Source: Chlamydiales bacterium
Lineage (GTDB): Bacteria; Chlamydiota; Chlamydiia; Chlamydiales; JAAKFR01
Assembly: GCA_022601535.1 (NCBI GenBank)
Contig: JAJACK010000001.1
Span: forward strand, 788,893-852,892
Direction: 5' to 3'
DNA length: 64,000 bases
Shown here in pieces: positions 7,581 through 16,883 of the stretch. The translations under genes and the position numbers were made by a program. Below the pieces are notes generated by a model. The model was not told where the DNA came from, ran no database searches, and saw only the letters and a list, made by a program, of their open reading frames with translations. The number at the start of each line of letters is the position of its first letter. Positions within the stretch are counted from its first letter, which is position 1.

Positions 7581-10114
7581 TTCCGGGCGTGTTCAAGGGC
7601 GTTTTCGATCTGTTCAGGTTTTGTCCCTCCTCCTTGCGCAAAATCGGGCTTCCCACCCCCTTTTCCTCCAACAATGGGCGCAATTTCTTTGATCAAAGCT
7701 CCTGCTGAAATGCCACATTTAGGAGAGATACGTGCAACCATGGCACATTTCCCTTCAAAAGAGGAGAGGAGGAGAAGGACACCTTCATCCACTTTTTCAA
7801 GGAGAAGGTCGGCAAGTTCTTTCAGTTCTTTTGGAGAAAGGGAGAGCTTTACACCGATAAAAGGAACCGACCCAATCTGCTGAGAGGTTTTTGCAAGTTT
7901 TTCGACATAAGAGAGAAGAGCTTGAGATTTTGCTTTTTGTGCATTTTTTTGATGGACGCGGTTTTCTTCGAGGAGGGTATCGATCCGTGCCTTTAGCTTA
8001 GAAGCTTCTTCTTCAACCCATATTTCTGCATCGGAGCCTGTCACTGCTTCAATCCGTCTCACTCCAGCAGAAATACTTCCCTCTTTGGCGATACGGAAAT
8101 AGCCAATGGTTCCAACAGCTGTTGTGTGTGTCCCTCCACATAGCTCTTTTGAAAAATCAATGTCGACAACACGTACCATCGTGCCATATTTCTCTCCAAA
8201 AATTTGTTGGATCTCTTTTTTCTTTTGTGCTTCTGCAAAAGTGAGTTCGTAGGAGAGAACGGGGAGGTTTTCCCGAATTTTTCCATTTACAAGAGATTCA
8301 ATCTCTTTGATCTCCTCGTCTGTCAAAGCTTTGTGGTGGTTAAAGTCGAAGCGGAGACGTGTTGGTTCAACGATCGATCCAGCCTGCTTAATATGAGGGC
8401 CGAGTTTTTGTCCAAGTGCCCAATGGAGGAGGTGTGTTGCAGTGTGGTTATTGGCAATTTTTTGTCGTCGTTTGTCATCAACCGTTGCAGTGAGACGATC
8501 TCCCACTTTGACATCGCCTTTTTTGACAACACCGTGGTGAGAGATCACAGTCGCATAGGGAGAGGAGGTGTTTGTCACCTCGAAAAGGAGGTCTTCTGTT
8601 GAAAGGGAACCTTGATCTCCCACTTGTCCCCCCATTTCGGCATAAAAAGGTGTTTGATCGAGGAGAACTGTCCCCTCTTCCCCTCTAGAGAGGGAAGAGA
8701 CAAGCTTCCCTTCTCTCATCAATCCTAAAACAACCGCTTCAGAGGTGAGTTGTTTGTAGCCTAAAAAAGAGCAATCTCCATGGGTTTGAACATACCCTTC
8801 ATAGACAGATTCGGAAGCCACTTGTTCCGTCACCTTCCTAGCTCCTCGGGATCGATTTTTTGCATCGTGCTCAAGCTCTTCAAATCGGTTGATATCGACA
8901 CCTAGGTTGACATCTTTTGCAAGAAGTAAAATCTCCTCGAGGGGGAGGCCGTAGGTATCTTTCAATTTGAAGGCATCTTCCCCACAAATTTGCCCTTTAG
9001 AGTGTTCCACAATTTGGTTTAAGAGGTTGCCACCTCTCTTTAAGGTGCGCAAAAATGCCTCTTCTTCATTCATCAAGATTTCGCAGATCCGATTTTCAGA
9101 TGCCTTAAGTTCTGGGAAATCGGCTCCCATCATTTCGAGAAGTGTGGGAAACATCTCACCTAAAAAGGGGCGATCAAGCCCCAATTGTCTTCCGTAACGG
9201 ACCGCACGTCTCAATACTTTCCGAAGGACATACCCCCGTTCAATATTGCTAGGTTGAACCCCATCTGCAATGGCAAAGCAAAGAGTGCGAAGGTGGTCGG
9301 CGACCACATGAAAAGCGGGGTTGCTTTTGTATGGTTTTCTTGCAATCACCTCAAGTCGCATGATCAGCGCACGTAACACATCTGTTTCAAATAGAGAGTC
9401 AACGCCCATTTTGATCGAAGCGACTCGCTCTAATCCAGCTCCAGTATCGACGCCTGTTTTTGTCAATGGATTGAGATTGCCAGATCCATCTCGGTTGTAT
9501 TGCATAAAGACGAGGTTCCAAAATTCGAGAAAGCGGGTCCCTTCAATATCTTCGGCAGGTGATCTGGCAGAGCCAAAGCTCTCCCCTTTATCGTAATAAA
9601 GTTCGGCACATGGGCCACAAGGTCCAACATCACCCATTGCCCAAAAATTGTCTTTTTCACCCATTCGGACAATCCGCTTTTCTGGAACGATCTCTTTCCA
9701 AAGTTCAAAAGATTCTTCGTCATCATGAAAGACAGAGACCCAAATTTTGTCGGTGTCAAATCCAAAGACCTCACACGTCACTTCCCATGCAAATGCATTT
9801 GCCTCTTTTTTAAAATAATCTCCAAAGGAAAAATTGCCGAGCATCTCAAAAAAGGTGAGATGACGGTCGGTGTGCCCCACATTTTCTAAATCGTTATGTT
9901 TTCCTCCCACACGGACACATTTTTGGGTGGAGGTCGCTTTTGTGTAATCGCGCACCGTTTGGCCCAAAAAAACATCTTTAAATTGATTCATTCCCGCATT
10001 GATGAAGAGGAGAGAGGGGTCGTCATGAGGGATGACAGAGGAGGAGGGGACGATCACATGTTTTTTCTTTTCAAAGTATTGGAGGAACTTCTTCCGGATA
10101 TCTTGGCTAATCAT
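7556..10114 (-). CDS. alaS: alanyl-tRNA synthetase
   Basis: 852 residues. The class II catalytic part starts at the N-terminus with an INAGMNQFKDVFLG segment. The editing domain carries NNHTATHLLHWAL and the zinc-type CGGTHTTAVGTIG motif. The C-terminal C-Ala part ends with GGKGGGKPDFAQGGG, a glycine-rich stretch diagnostic of AlaS. It charges tRNA-Ala and hydrolyses misacylated Ser- and Gly-tRNA-Ala. It is the first gene of the leftward alaS-mfd pair. The 75 bases to the divergent transketolase gene must hold the promoters for both directions. Confidence 0.97.
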   Translation of the reverse strand: MISQDIRKKFLQYFEKKKHVIVPSSSVIPHDDPSLLFINAGMNQFKDVFLGQTVRDYTKATSTQKCVRVGGKHNDLENVGHTDRHLTFFEMLGNFSFGDYFKKEANAFAWEVTCEVFGFDTDKIWVSVFHDDEESFELWKEIVPEKRIVRMGEKDNFWAMGDVGPCGPCAELYYDKGESFGSARSPAEDIEGTRFLEFWNLVFMQYNRDGSGNLNPLTKTGVDTGAGLERVASIKMGVDSLFETDVLRALIMRLEVIARKPYKSNPAFHVVADHLRTLCFAIADGVQPSNIERGYVLRKVLRRAVRYGRQLGLDRPFLGEMFPTLLEMMGADFPELKASENRICEILMNEEEAFLRTLKRGGNLLNQIVEHSKGQICGEDAFKLKDTYGLPLEEILLLAKDVNLGVDINRFEELEHDAKNRSRGARKVTEQVASESVYEGYVQTHGDCSFLGYKQLTSEAVVLGLMREGKLVSSLSRGEEGTVLLDQTPFYAEMGGQVGDQGSLSTEDLLFEVTNTSSPYATVISHHGVVKKGDVKVGDRLTATVDDKRRQKIANNHTATHLLHWALGQKLGPHIKQAGSIVEPTRLRFDFNHHKALTDEEIKEIESLVNGKIRENLPVLSYELTFAEAQKKKEIQQIFGEKYGTMVRVVDIDFSKELCGGTHTTAVGTIGYFRIAKEGSISAGVRRIEAVTGSDAEIWVEEEASKLKARIDTLLEENRVHQKNAQKAKSQALLSYVEKLAKTSQQIGSVPFIGVKLSLSPKELKELADLLLEKVDEGVLLLLSSFEGKCAMVARISPKCGISAGALIKEIAPIVGGKGGGKPDFAQGGGTKPEQIENALEHARKWIASNAS

Positions 10115-10189
10115 AGGTGAAGATCGTAGCTGATTCTTGTTTTTTATTGTAGCTCTACATAAACTCGTTTCTACATTTTTGAGGTATGT

Positions 10190-12178
10190 ATGGAAAAATT
10201 AGATGAAAAGCTCCTAGAAAAAATTGCCAATACGATTCGAGGTCTTTCGATGGATGCGGTGCAAAAAGCAAATTCAGGTCATCCAGGTTTACCCCTTGGG
10301 TGCGCTGAAATTGGAGCTTATCTCTATGGTCATGCACTTCGGCATAATCCTGACAATCCGAAGTGGCTTAACCGAGATCGGTTTGTCCTCTCAGCAGGGC
10401 ACGGTTCAATGTTGCTCTACTCTTGCCTCCATCTTGCTGGCTTTGATCTCTCTTTGGAAGAGGTCAAAAACTTCCGTCAACTTCACTCTAAAACACCTGG
10501 TCATCCCGAGTATGGAGAGACGGCGGGTGTAGAGGCGACCACAGGGCCGCTTGGTCAGGGGACGGGGAATGCTGTTGGAATGGCGCTTGGAAAAAAGATT
10601 CTTGCAACCAAATTCAATACCAAAGATCACACGCTTTTCGATGCCAAAACCTTTTGTCTCTGTAGTGATGGCGAAATGATGGAGGGGATTTCTCATGAAG
10701 CGTGCGCTTTAGCTGGCCACCTCAAACTCGATAATCTTATTTTTGTCTACGATTCCAACCACATCTGTCTCGATGGGCCAACGAGTGAATGTTTCTCAGA
10801 AGATGTGTTGGGACGTTTCCGCGCCTATGGTTGGGATACCTTCGAAGTAGACGGCTATGATTTCAAAGCGCTCAATGAGATCATTTCCAAGGCGCGTGAA
10901 GAGCAACATCGCCCTATCTTTATCTTAGCACGAACAACCATTGGAAAAGGGTCTCCCAATAAAGCGAACTCTTCTGCAGCACACGGCTCTCCTTTAGGAC
11001 CCGATGAAGTGGCACTAGCGAAAAAGAACCTCGGAATTCCCGAAGAAGATTTTTATATTCCCAAGTCGGTGGAGAGTTATTTCTACGACAAGCTTAAAAG
11101 AGATGAAAAAATAGAAGAAGAGTGGAATGAAACTTTCCGCCTTTGGGCCAAATCCAATCCTGAGCTTCACAAAGAGTTTGAAGCGATGGAGAGCCATCAT
11201 CTTCCCGACCATTTAGAAGATGAGTTATGGAACCTCGAGATTAAATCTCCTATAGCTGGTCGTGCAGCCTCTCATAGTGTGATCAATTACCTTGCAAAAG
11301 AGCTTCCTCAGCTTTACGGAGGATCAGCAGATCTCTCGGGTTCTGACAAAACAATGCTAAAAGAGTATCCACTCATTGCTCCAGGTAATTTTGTGGGACG
11401 GAACATGAAATATGGAGTGCGTGAATTTGGGATGGGGACAATTGCAAATGGACTTGCTCTCTCTCAATTGATCACTCCTTTTGTGGGAACATTTCTCACT
11501 TTTTCCGACTACATGCGTAATTCCATACGATTGGCAGCCCTTTCAAATATTCGAACGATCTATCAATTCACACACGACTCTATCTTCCTTGGTGAAGATG
11601 GGCCGACGCATCAATCGGTTGAACACTACGCAGCACTCCGCGCAATCCCTCACCTCCATGTTTTTCGTCCAGGAGATAGCAATGAGGTGAAGATGTCTTG
11701 GCTTGCAATGCTCAATTACACAGGACCTTCTGTTATTGTTCTTTCTCGGCAATCGATGCCCCTTCTTGATGAAACCAAAGTGGCTTATAAAGACGGAGTT
11801 GGCCGTGGTGGTTATCTCATTAAAAAAGAGAAATCAAAGCCTGATTACACCCTCTTTGCAACAGGATCGGAGCTTGCGCTTGCAAAAGATGTTGCAATTG
11901 AGCTTGAAAAGCGAGGGAAAGATGTTCGTGTGATCTCAATGCCTTGCTTTGAACTTTTCGAAGCACAAGATGAAGCATACCGAGAAAGTATCATCGGCGG
12001 TGATCTTGGGAAACGAGTCAGTCTTGAGGCAGGTGTCGATCAAGGATGGCATAAATATATTGGACTTGAAGGAGTTGCTATTTGTATGGAAGGGTTTGGT
12101 CTTTCAGCGCCAGCAAGTGCTCTTGCCACAGAATTTGGTTTTACAGTGGATGCAGTTCTCGAACGTATCTTTGATTAA
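10190..12178 (+). CDS. tkt: transketolase
   Basis: 662 residues, full family length. The N-terminal half has the thiamine diphosphate motif (GDGEMMEG, then DSNHICLDG) and the substrate-binding AAHGSPLG. The middle Pyr domain has GVREFGMGTIANGLAL and THDSIFLGEDGPTHQ, and the C-terminal domain is complete. It moves two-carbon units between sugar phosphates in the non-oxidative pentose phosphate pathway. GAGG sits six bases before the ATG. The stop lies 12 bases from the end of the convergent MOMP-like gene, with no room for a separate terminator. In Chlamydia the homologue also follows alaS. Confidence 0.96.
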   Translation: MEKLDEKLLEKIANTIRGLSMDAVQKANSGHPGLPLGCAEIGAYLYGHALRHNPDNPKWLNRDRFVLSAGHGSMLLYSCLHLAGFDLSLEEVKNFRQLHSKTPGHPEYGETAGVEATTGPLGQGTGNAVGMALGKKILATKFNTKDHTLFDAKTFCLCSDGEMMEGISHEACALAGHLKLDNLIFVYDSNHICLDGPTSECFSEDVLGRFRAYGWDTFEVDGYDFKALNEIISKAREEQHRPIFILARTTIGKGSPNKANSSAAHGSPLGPDEVALAKKNLGIPEEDFYIPKSVESYFYDKLKRDEKIEEEWNETFRLWAKSNPELHKEFEAMESHHLPDHLEDELWNLEIKSPIAGRAASHSVINYLAKELPQLYGGSADLSGSDKTMLKEYPLIAPGNFVGRNMKYGVREFGMGTIANGLALSQLITPFVGTFLTFSDYMRNSIRLAALSNIRTIYQFTHDSIFLGEDGPTHQSVEHYAALRAIPHLHVFRPGDSNEVKMSWLAMLNYTGPSVIVLSRQSMPLLDETKVAYKDGVGRGGYLIKKEKSKPDYTLFATGSELALAKDVAIELEKRGKDVRVISMPCFELFEAQDEAYRESIIGGDLGKRVSLEAGVDQGWHKYIGLEGVAICMEGFGLSAPASALATEFGFTVDAVLERIFD

Positions 12179-12190
12179 GGAGTGTCATCT

Positions 12191-12994
12191 TTAGAATCTA
12201 AATTGCGTGTTGATATTTAGAGCTATTTCACTTGCAAAGCTTCCTTCTGCAGAGCAGCTCCACTTTTTAGCACCAATTAAACTAAAACCTACTGCATAGC
12301 CCCAAGTGCGATCGCTAACAAGGTTTGGCAAGGTGTAGTTTGAACCGACAGATGTGTTGAAAAAGGTCTTATTCCCCATGTTAACCCATGTATTTCCCCA
12401 GCTCAAACCCGCATAAGGGATGAAATGGAGATCGCTTAATTGGGAGATAATGTCGTAAGAGGCTCCCACACCCACCTGCCACTCTTGGTATTTCATCCGG
12501 TCATTTTGATTGAAGTAGAAAGGAGAGGATCCCTCTTGTACAAGGCGATTGAGTCTTGGGCATGTATAGGCGTATTCTCCTTCAGCTCCAAGGTTAAAAG
12601 AACCCCACTCCCAAATGGTTCCTCTCAGACCAACACTATAGGAAAAGGCGGAAGCACTTTGAAGAATACAGACAAGGTTAGAGCTATTTTTTAAAACTTT
12701 TGAATTGAGATTCAAGGTGAGCTTTGAAACTCCAAGCGTTGCAAAGAGGTCTAAACGGTTGCGAAAATTCAATGTGATGAGCCCAGCATTGGTCAACATT
12801 TCAGATTGATGAATGACAGAGGGGTCATCACTTTGATTCACTTGCAAATCTAAATCATAGGTGTAGCTTCCATAAAATCCCATTCGGATGGAAAGAGGTG
12901 AAACCCCTTCTTTGTAATGGGAAGGGTCACTTGGATTACCAAGAGGTAGGGCAATAAGAGAGGGGAGAAAAAAAAGAGGGAGAAGCCATCTCAT
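12191..12994 (-). CDS. MOMP-like outer-membrane protein
   Basis: 267 residues. A signal peptide (MRWLLPLFFLPSLIA) is followed by LPLGNPSDPSHY, which closely matches the mature start of chlamydial major outer-membrane proteins (LP-x-GNP-x-x-PS). The rest alternates short polar and aromatic strands, and the protein ends in phenylalanine (QFRF), as expected for a beta barrel. It is shorter than classical MOMP (about 370 aa) and has few cysteines, so it resembles the expanded MOMP-like families of Simkania and Waddlia. It begins inside the stop of the AMP nucleosidase gene (ATGA overlap), an unexpected operon partner. Confidence 0.8.
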   Translation of the reverse strand: MRWLLPLFFLPSLIALPLGNPSDPSHYKEGVSPLSIRMGFYGSYTYDLDLQVNQSDDPSVIHQSEMLTNAGLITLNFRNRLDLFATLGVSKLTLNLNSKVLKNSSNLVCILQSASAFSYSVGLRGTIWEWGSFNLGAEGEYAYTCPRLNRLVQEGSSPFYFNQNDRMKYQEWQVGVGASYDIISQLSDLHFIPYAGLSWGNTWVNMGNKTFFNTSVGSNYTLPNLVSDRTWGYAVGFSLIGAKKWSCSAEGSFASEIALNINTQFRF

Positions 12995-13800
12995 TCTAAT
13001 CCTCGGTACGCCCCTTTCTCTTTTCTCTCAAGCATGACAGAAACTTCTTTCAATGATTGGATTCCAAGATCGATATGTTGCTTAGTGTAAGTGCTAAAAA
13101 TCTTTTTAGAGCTCTCTTTTGTTTTAATTCCATCTCGGGTTAGGGGGAGATCGGAGATCAAAAGAAGCGCTCCGAGGGGAAGACGTCGCCTATAGCTTGC
13201 AGAAAAAAGAGTTGCGCACTCCATTTCATACGCTTGAGCATGGGTTTCAGCCAATTTCTCTTTGAAAAGTTCATTGAATTCCCAAAAACGGATGTTTGCA
13301 GTGTAGGTGATTCCAATATGGTAGGGGACGTCGAGCTTTTCTAATACATTGGTGACCGCTTTCTGAGTGAGAAAGTTTGCAAGAGCAGGAACTTGAGGAG
13401 GAAAATAGAAGTCAGATGCTCCTTCAGCTCGAATTCCTGCAACTGGAAGAAGATAATCTCCAACACGGTAGTGGGAGCGTAACCCACCACACATTCCAAG
13501 CATAAGAGCTGATTTTATTTGAGGGACAAAAGAACAAAGGTCAACTGTGAGAGCAGCAGCTGCAGAACCAAGTTTGAAATCGAGAATGCTCACATTGAGA
13601 TCAGGAGCGTGAGCACAGGTGAACATCGAGCCATTGAGAAGGGGGACTTGGTAGGTTTCTGCAAACGTCGTGATATAGCGATGGAAATTGGTGATCAGTA
13701 AAAAAGGGCAGAAGTGTTTCACTTTCGAGCCACAATAGCGCTCTAAGGTATCGGAGGCTATTTCTGCTTCATGTGGATTTTCTTCGGAAAAGTAACTCAA
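12991..13800 (-). CDS. amn: AMP nucleosidase (PNP/UDP phosphorylase superfamily)
   Basis: 269 residues with the nucleoside-phosphorylase fold: GMCGGLRSHYRVGDYLLP for the phosphate/ribose site, the YEMECATLFSA motif with the purine-contacting Met-Glu, and LLISDLPLTRDG near the C-terminus. It matches the short AMP nucleosidase found at the same place in Chlamydia, which lacks the N-terminal regulatory domain of the E. coli enzyme. It should cleave AMP to adenine and ribose 5-phosphate. No in-frame ATG exists near the start. TTG at 13800 follows an AGGA site. An ATG just before it is out of frame and reads only Met-Val-stop. Confidence 0.82.
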   Translation of the reverse strand: MSYFSEENPHEAEIASDTLERYCGSKVKHFCPFLLITNFHRYITTFAETYQVPLLNGSMFTCAHAPDLNVSILDFKLGSAAAALTVDLCSFVPQIKSALMLGMCGGLRSHYRVGDYLLPVAGIRAEGASDFYFPPQVPALANFLTQKAVTNVLEKLDVPYHIGITYTANIRFWEFNELFKEKLAETHAQAYEMECATLFSASYRRRLPLGALLLISDLPLTRDGIKTKESSKKIFSTYTKQHIDLGIQSLKEVSVMLERKEKGAYRGLE

Positions 13801-14007
13801 ACCATTTCCTCTTTTTCTTTTTAGACGGGGGAAGATGCTTGCTTACACCCCATCCATTTGTTTCATGCATTTCGCAGCCAACAATTCCTCTCCCCGGTTC
13901 GACCAGGTTTTTTTTAAAGGAATGATCCTCTGGGTAGTCTTTGAATCTGTTGCGCCACATATGTGAACTTTGGTACACTATCCATTTGTAATTGACAAGG
14001 AATAATT

Positions 14008-14583
14008 ATGGGACAAGTCTCTACAAATGAATTTCGTGCAGGATTAAAAGTTGAAATGGAAGGGCAGCCATATATCATGGTGAGCAATCAATTTGTCAAA
14101 CCTGGAAAAGGACAAGCTTTCAATCGAGTCCGGCTTAGGCATTTGATGAGTGGACGTGTGATTGAAAAAACCTTCAAATCAGGAGAATCACTTCTCGAAG
14201 CAGATGTGGAAGAGTCAAAAATGCGCCTTCTCTATACCGATCATGAAGGGGCAACGTTTATGGATGATGAGAGCTTTGAACAGACAACGATTCCCCTTTC
14301 CAAAGTGGAAGAGATGAAACAGTGGCTCTTAGATGATACAGTCTACGATCTTATCTTCTATAAAGGGGAGCCTGTTATGATTGAACCGCCTCTTTTTATG
14401 GAGCTTGAAATTGTAGAAACAGCCCCAGGAGCACGTGGAGATACCGCTTCAGGTCGCGTTTTAAAACCAGCGCACACCAACACAGGCGCAGAAGTTCAAG
14501 TTCCTATTTTTATCGAAGAGGGAGAGGTGATTAAAGTGGACACACGAACAGGGGAATATGTCTCTCGCGCAGCAAGCAAATAA
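14008..14583 (+). CDS. efp: elongation factor P
   Basis: 191 residues, full length. The tip loop reads VKPGKGQAF with lysine at position 34, the residue beta-lysylated in the EpmA pathway. The C-terminal GDTASGRVLKPAHTNTGAEV signature is intact. EF-P relieves ribosome stalling at polyproline stretches. An AAGGA site precedes the ATG. The stop lies 26 bases inside the next gene, epmA, the enzyme that modifies this lysine, so protein and modifier are coexpressed. EpmB, the lysine 2,3-aminomutase, is not in the window. Confidence 0.96.
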   Translation: MGQVSTNEFRAGLKVEMEGQPYIMVSNQFVKPGKGQAFNRVRLRHLMSGRVIEKTFKSGESLLEADVEESKMRLLYTDHEGATFMDDESFEQTTIPLSKVEEMKQWLLDDTVYDLIFYKGEPVMIEPPLFMELEIVETAPGARGDTASGRVLKPAHTNTGAEVQVPIFIEEGEVIKVDTRTGEYVSRAASK

Positions 14584-15421
14584 AATTGAGAGGTTACGTG
14601 AGCGCGCTCAGATGATGGGATCGGTCCGCTCCTTCTTTTCTCAAAGAGATGTTCTAGAAGTCGATGTTCCTATGCTCTCAAAAAGTGGGCCAATCGATGC
14701 CCACATCGATCTTGTTACAGGAAGTTGTTGCGGTACAAGAAGTTATTTGCACTCTTCTCCTGAGTATGGAATGAAAAGATTGCTTGCACAAGGGGTTGGT
14801 GATTGCTACCAGCTCGGTCATGTCTTTCGAGATTTTGAATCGGGAGAGCGACACAACCCCGAATTTACGATGGTAGAGTGGTATCGGTGTGGCTTTACAT
14901 TAGAAGAGTTGATCGAAGAGAGTGCGCAATTGATCTCTCTTTTTCTAGGAGAGAAAACGTATCGCATTCTCCCATATGAAGAGGCGTTTTATACATATGC
15001 AAAGCATTTTCCCTCATCCATCGATAAGCGAGATACTCTCTTTGCTGATGAGGTAGAGCCAAAACTCGAAGGGCTTGTCTTTCTTATTGATTATCCACCT
15101 GAGCAAGCGTGTCTTGCAAAAACATGTGTGAAAGAAGAAGAGGTTGTTGCCGAGCGATTCGAAGTATTTTATAACGGAGTTGAACTTGGTAATGGTTACC
15201 ATGAACTTGCAAATCGGTTAGAGCTAAAAGAACGGTTGATGGTTGCAAATGAACAACGGCTGAGACTTGGTAAAGAGCGGTATCCTTTAGACGAGTATTT
15301 CCTAGAAGCTTCTATTCCTGATTGTTGTGGTGTTGCAATTGGCTTTGATCGATTGATGATGCTCAAAACAGCAGCTTTACATATTGAAGAGGTGATCCCA
15401 TTTCACTGGGATGAGACATGA
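14558..15421 (+). CDS. epmA: EF-P lysine ligase EpmA (GenX/PoxA; lysyl-tRNA synthetase paralogue)
   Basis: 287 residues, a class II synthetase catalytic domain without the N-terminal anticodon-binding part of LysRS. Motif 2 appears as YQLGHVFRDFESGERHNPEFTM, and the C-terminal GVAIGFDRLMML is motif 3. FYNGVELGNGYHEL lies between them, as in EpmA. The full lysyl-tRNA synthetase is encoded separately at 57732-59291, so this copy is free for the EF-P role. It overlaps efp by 26 bases and the next gene by four (ATGA). Confidence 0.92.
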   Translation: MSLAQQANKIERLRERAQMMGSVRSFFSQRDVLEVDVPMLSKSGPIDAHIDLVTGSCCGTRSYLHSSPEYGMKRLLAQGVGDCYQLGHVFRDFESGERHNPEFTMVEWYRCGFTLEELIEESAQLISLFLGEKTYRILPYEEAFYTYAKHFPSSIDKRDTLFADEVEPKLEGLVFLIDYPPEQACLAKTCVKEEEVVAERFEVFYNGVELGNGYHELANRLELKERLMVANEQRLRLGKERYPLDEYFLEASIPDCCGVAIGFDRLMMLKTAALHIEEVIPFHWDET

Positions 15422-15687
15422 TATTCTTTTCAAAAAAAGAAGACTTAGCTATCTTGCGAGATGAGATGGAAACAGATAAAATAGATACAATCGGTAAGTT
15501 GACCAAGCTCAAGGGGATCGAAAAAACACCTTCTCTTGATCGGATTGCTTTTTCAAATGAAGCAGAGAAGATTGAGCATTTTGTCGAAATGCTCAAACAG
15601 ATGCCTGAGATTCGAGATGAAGCGTTAGGTTGCTCTGCCACCCCAGACCCTAAGAAGATTGCAAATGCGCTTCTTGGTACAGTTTAA
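15418..15687 (+). CDS. small protein with a FlgM-like C-terminus (89 aa)
   Basis: 89 residues, mostly charged and helical. The C-terminal part (EHFVEMLKQMPEIRDEAL, then DPKKIANALLGTV) follows the pattern at the end of FlgM anti-sigma-28 proteins: a helix ending in PE-V/I-R, then D-x-x-x-I-A-x-A-L-L. That resemblance is from memory and partial, since the spacer between the helices is shorter. Chlamydiae keep sigma-28, so an anti-sigma role is possible but unproven. The gene is translationally coupled to epmA (ATGA). Its 3' end overlaps the convergent 393-aa gene by 38 bases. A homologue of the unassigned chlamydial gene after efp is the likely identity. Confidence 0.6.
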   Translation: MIFFSKKEDLAILRDEMETDKIDTIGKLTKLKGIEKTPSLDRIAFSNEAEKIEHFVEMLKQMPEIRDEALGCSATPDPKKIANALLGTV

Positions 15688-16831
15688 TGATTGCAAGTTC
15701 CTGTACATAAAGCCAGTTAAGGGTGTATTTCCCTTTTTTTGTATGGCTTTTATCATACCCTTCAGGAATTTGTTTGAAATACTCATAAAGGGGGGTATCC
15801 ATCCCATGTGTTTGCATCGAACGCTGTCTAACACCAAAGGTGGTAATTGGGACAGTAAGTCTTTCAACATTTGCCAAATAGACCATCCCCTCTGCTGTCT
15901 CGTAAAATAGGTAGAGGAGACTTTTATCTTTTGACGGGTAGATCTTAGCCATCACATCTCCATAGAGAGGGGTATTAAGATTCATTTCCTTTTTAATTGT
16001 AAAATCTGGCCATAAGTCTTTATTTTCAGGCATTTTAATCGATTTTGGATCAGGAGGACAAGGAATAATAGCATCACCTTTTATCACAAACTTATGCTTA
16101 GAGGATAAATTCATTTGAACACTTGTTTGAGCAGTCACTTCTTCTTGAAATGCAAAGTCTTTTGAATTAACCCTATTGACTAATTGTATCAAGCTAGGGA
16201 AAAATTGCTCTTTAGTCAAATCGGTTTTCTCTAGTTGGTCTAATCCAGTTGTTAAAGCGATAGGAAGTTGTACTGTTCTCTCTCCCAAACCTTTGGAGAG
16301 CCACCCAAAGCCTCCAAGTTCATTTAGATGAGCTGCAGGTAGACAACGCCAAACTCCTTGTGATCCACTTGTATAAAAGAGGCGAGGGAAAACACGGTTA
16401 TCGATTTCTACAAATGCAAGGGTGTAGTAGTGTTTAGGTTGTTTAAAAGGAGGTGAGCAATAGTAGTTAACATCTCCTATAGACATCTTGTACTTTGGCA
16501 ATAATCCATTTTGTTGGATACTTTTTAGATCAACTAACCCAAACTCAGTCGTTCTCTCTATACGACCCTGAAGAGCCAACACAGTTGCTTCATCCACATC
16601 TTCCATTTGGGGCATTGCCTCTAATGTGTAGCACGCCTTACCTGTTGGTTTTATCTGTTCACTCCAAACTCTAGCGGCATAGATAACAAGAGGGATCCCC
16701 ACAATTGTAAGGCTTAAAAGAGTTGCTAAGACAACGGCTGTAATTTTCCCATAGCGTGCTTTTGTTAGCCATTTTATCCCCTTTTCCATAGAAGAGGGTG
16801 CTTTGTAGTGCATGATTGATTTAGTTTCCAT
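15650..16831 (-). CDS. unknown protein with one N-terminal membrane helix (393 aa)
   Basis: 393 residues. A basic N-terminus is followed by one membrane helix at about residues 29-52 (KITAVVLATLLSLTIVGIPL region); the rest is soluble and would face the periplasm or inclusion side. I recognise no domain. There is a Cys-Pro-Pro-Asp-Pro segment near residue 260 and an aromatic-rich C-terminal part. It lies between the efp operon (convergent) and the leftward groEL-to-phosphoesterase group, where the backbone order I recall has no such gene, so it may be lineage-specific. The ATG at 16831 lacks a clear ribosome binding site. Confidence 0.7.
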   Translation of the reverse strand: METKSIMHYKAPSSMEKGIKWLTKARYGKITAVVLATLLSLTIVGIPLVIYAARVWSEQIKPTGKACYTLEAMPQMEDVDEATVLALQGRIERTTEFGLVDLKSIQQNGLLPKYKMSIGDVNYYCSPPFKQPKHYYTLAFVEIDNRVFPRLFYTSGSQGVWRCLPAAHLNELGGFGWLSKGLGERTVQLPIALTTGLDQLEKTDLTKEQFFPSLIQLVNRVNSKDFAFQEEVTAQTSVQMNLSSKHKFVIKGDAIIPCPPDPKSIKMPENKDLWPDFTIKKEMNLNTPLYGDVMAKIYPSKDKSLLYLFYETAEGMVYLANVERLTVPITTFGVRQRSMQTHGMDTPLYEYFKQIPEGYDKSHTKKGKYTLNWLYVQELAIIKLYQEAHLQSS

Positions 16832-16883
16832 GTCACGATTTTACATAAGTTTTTGATAAAAAACAAGATAAATTTTTAAAAAA

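Noticed and set aside
13769-13978. 69-residue minus-strand frame upstream of amn, Lys-rich C-terminus
   Set aside because: Starts with GTG, has no ribosome binding site, ends inside amn and lies over the efp leader. Kept out as probably chance.
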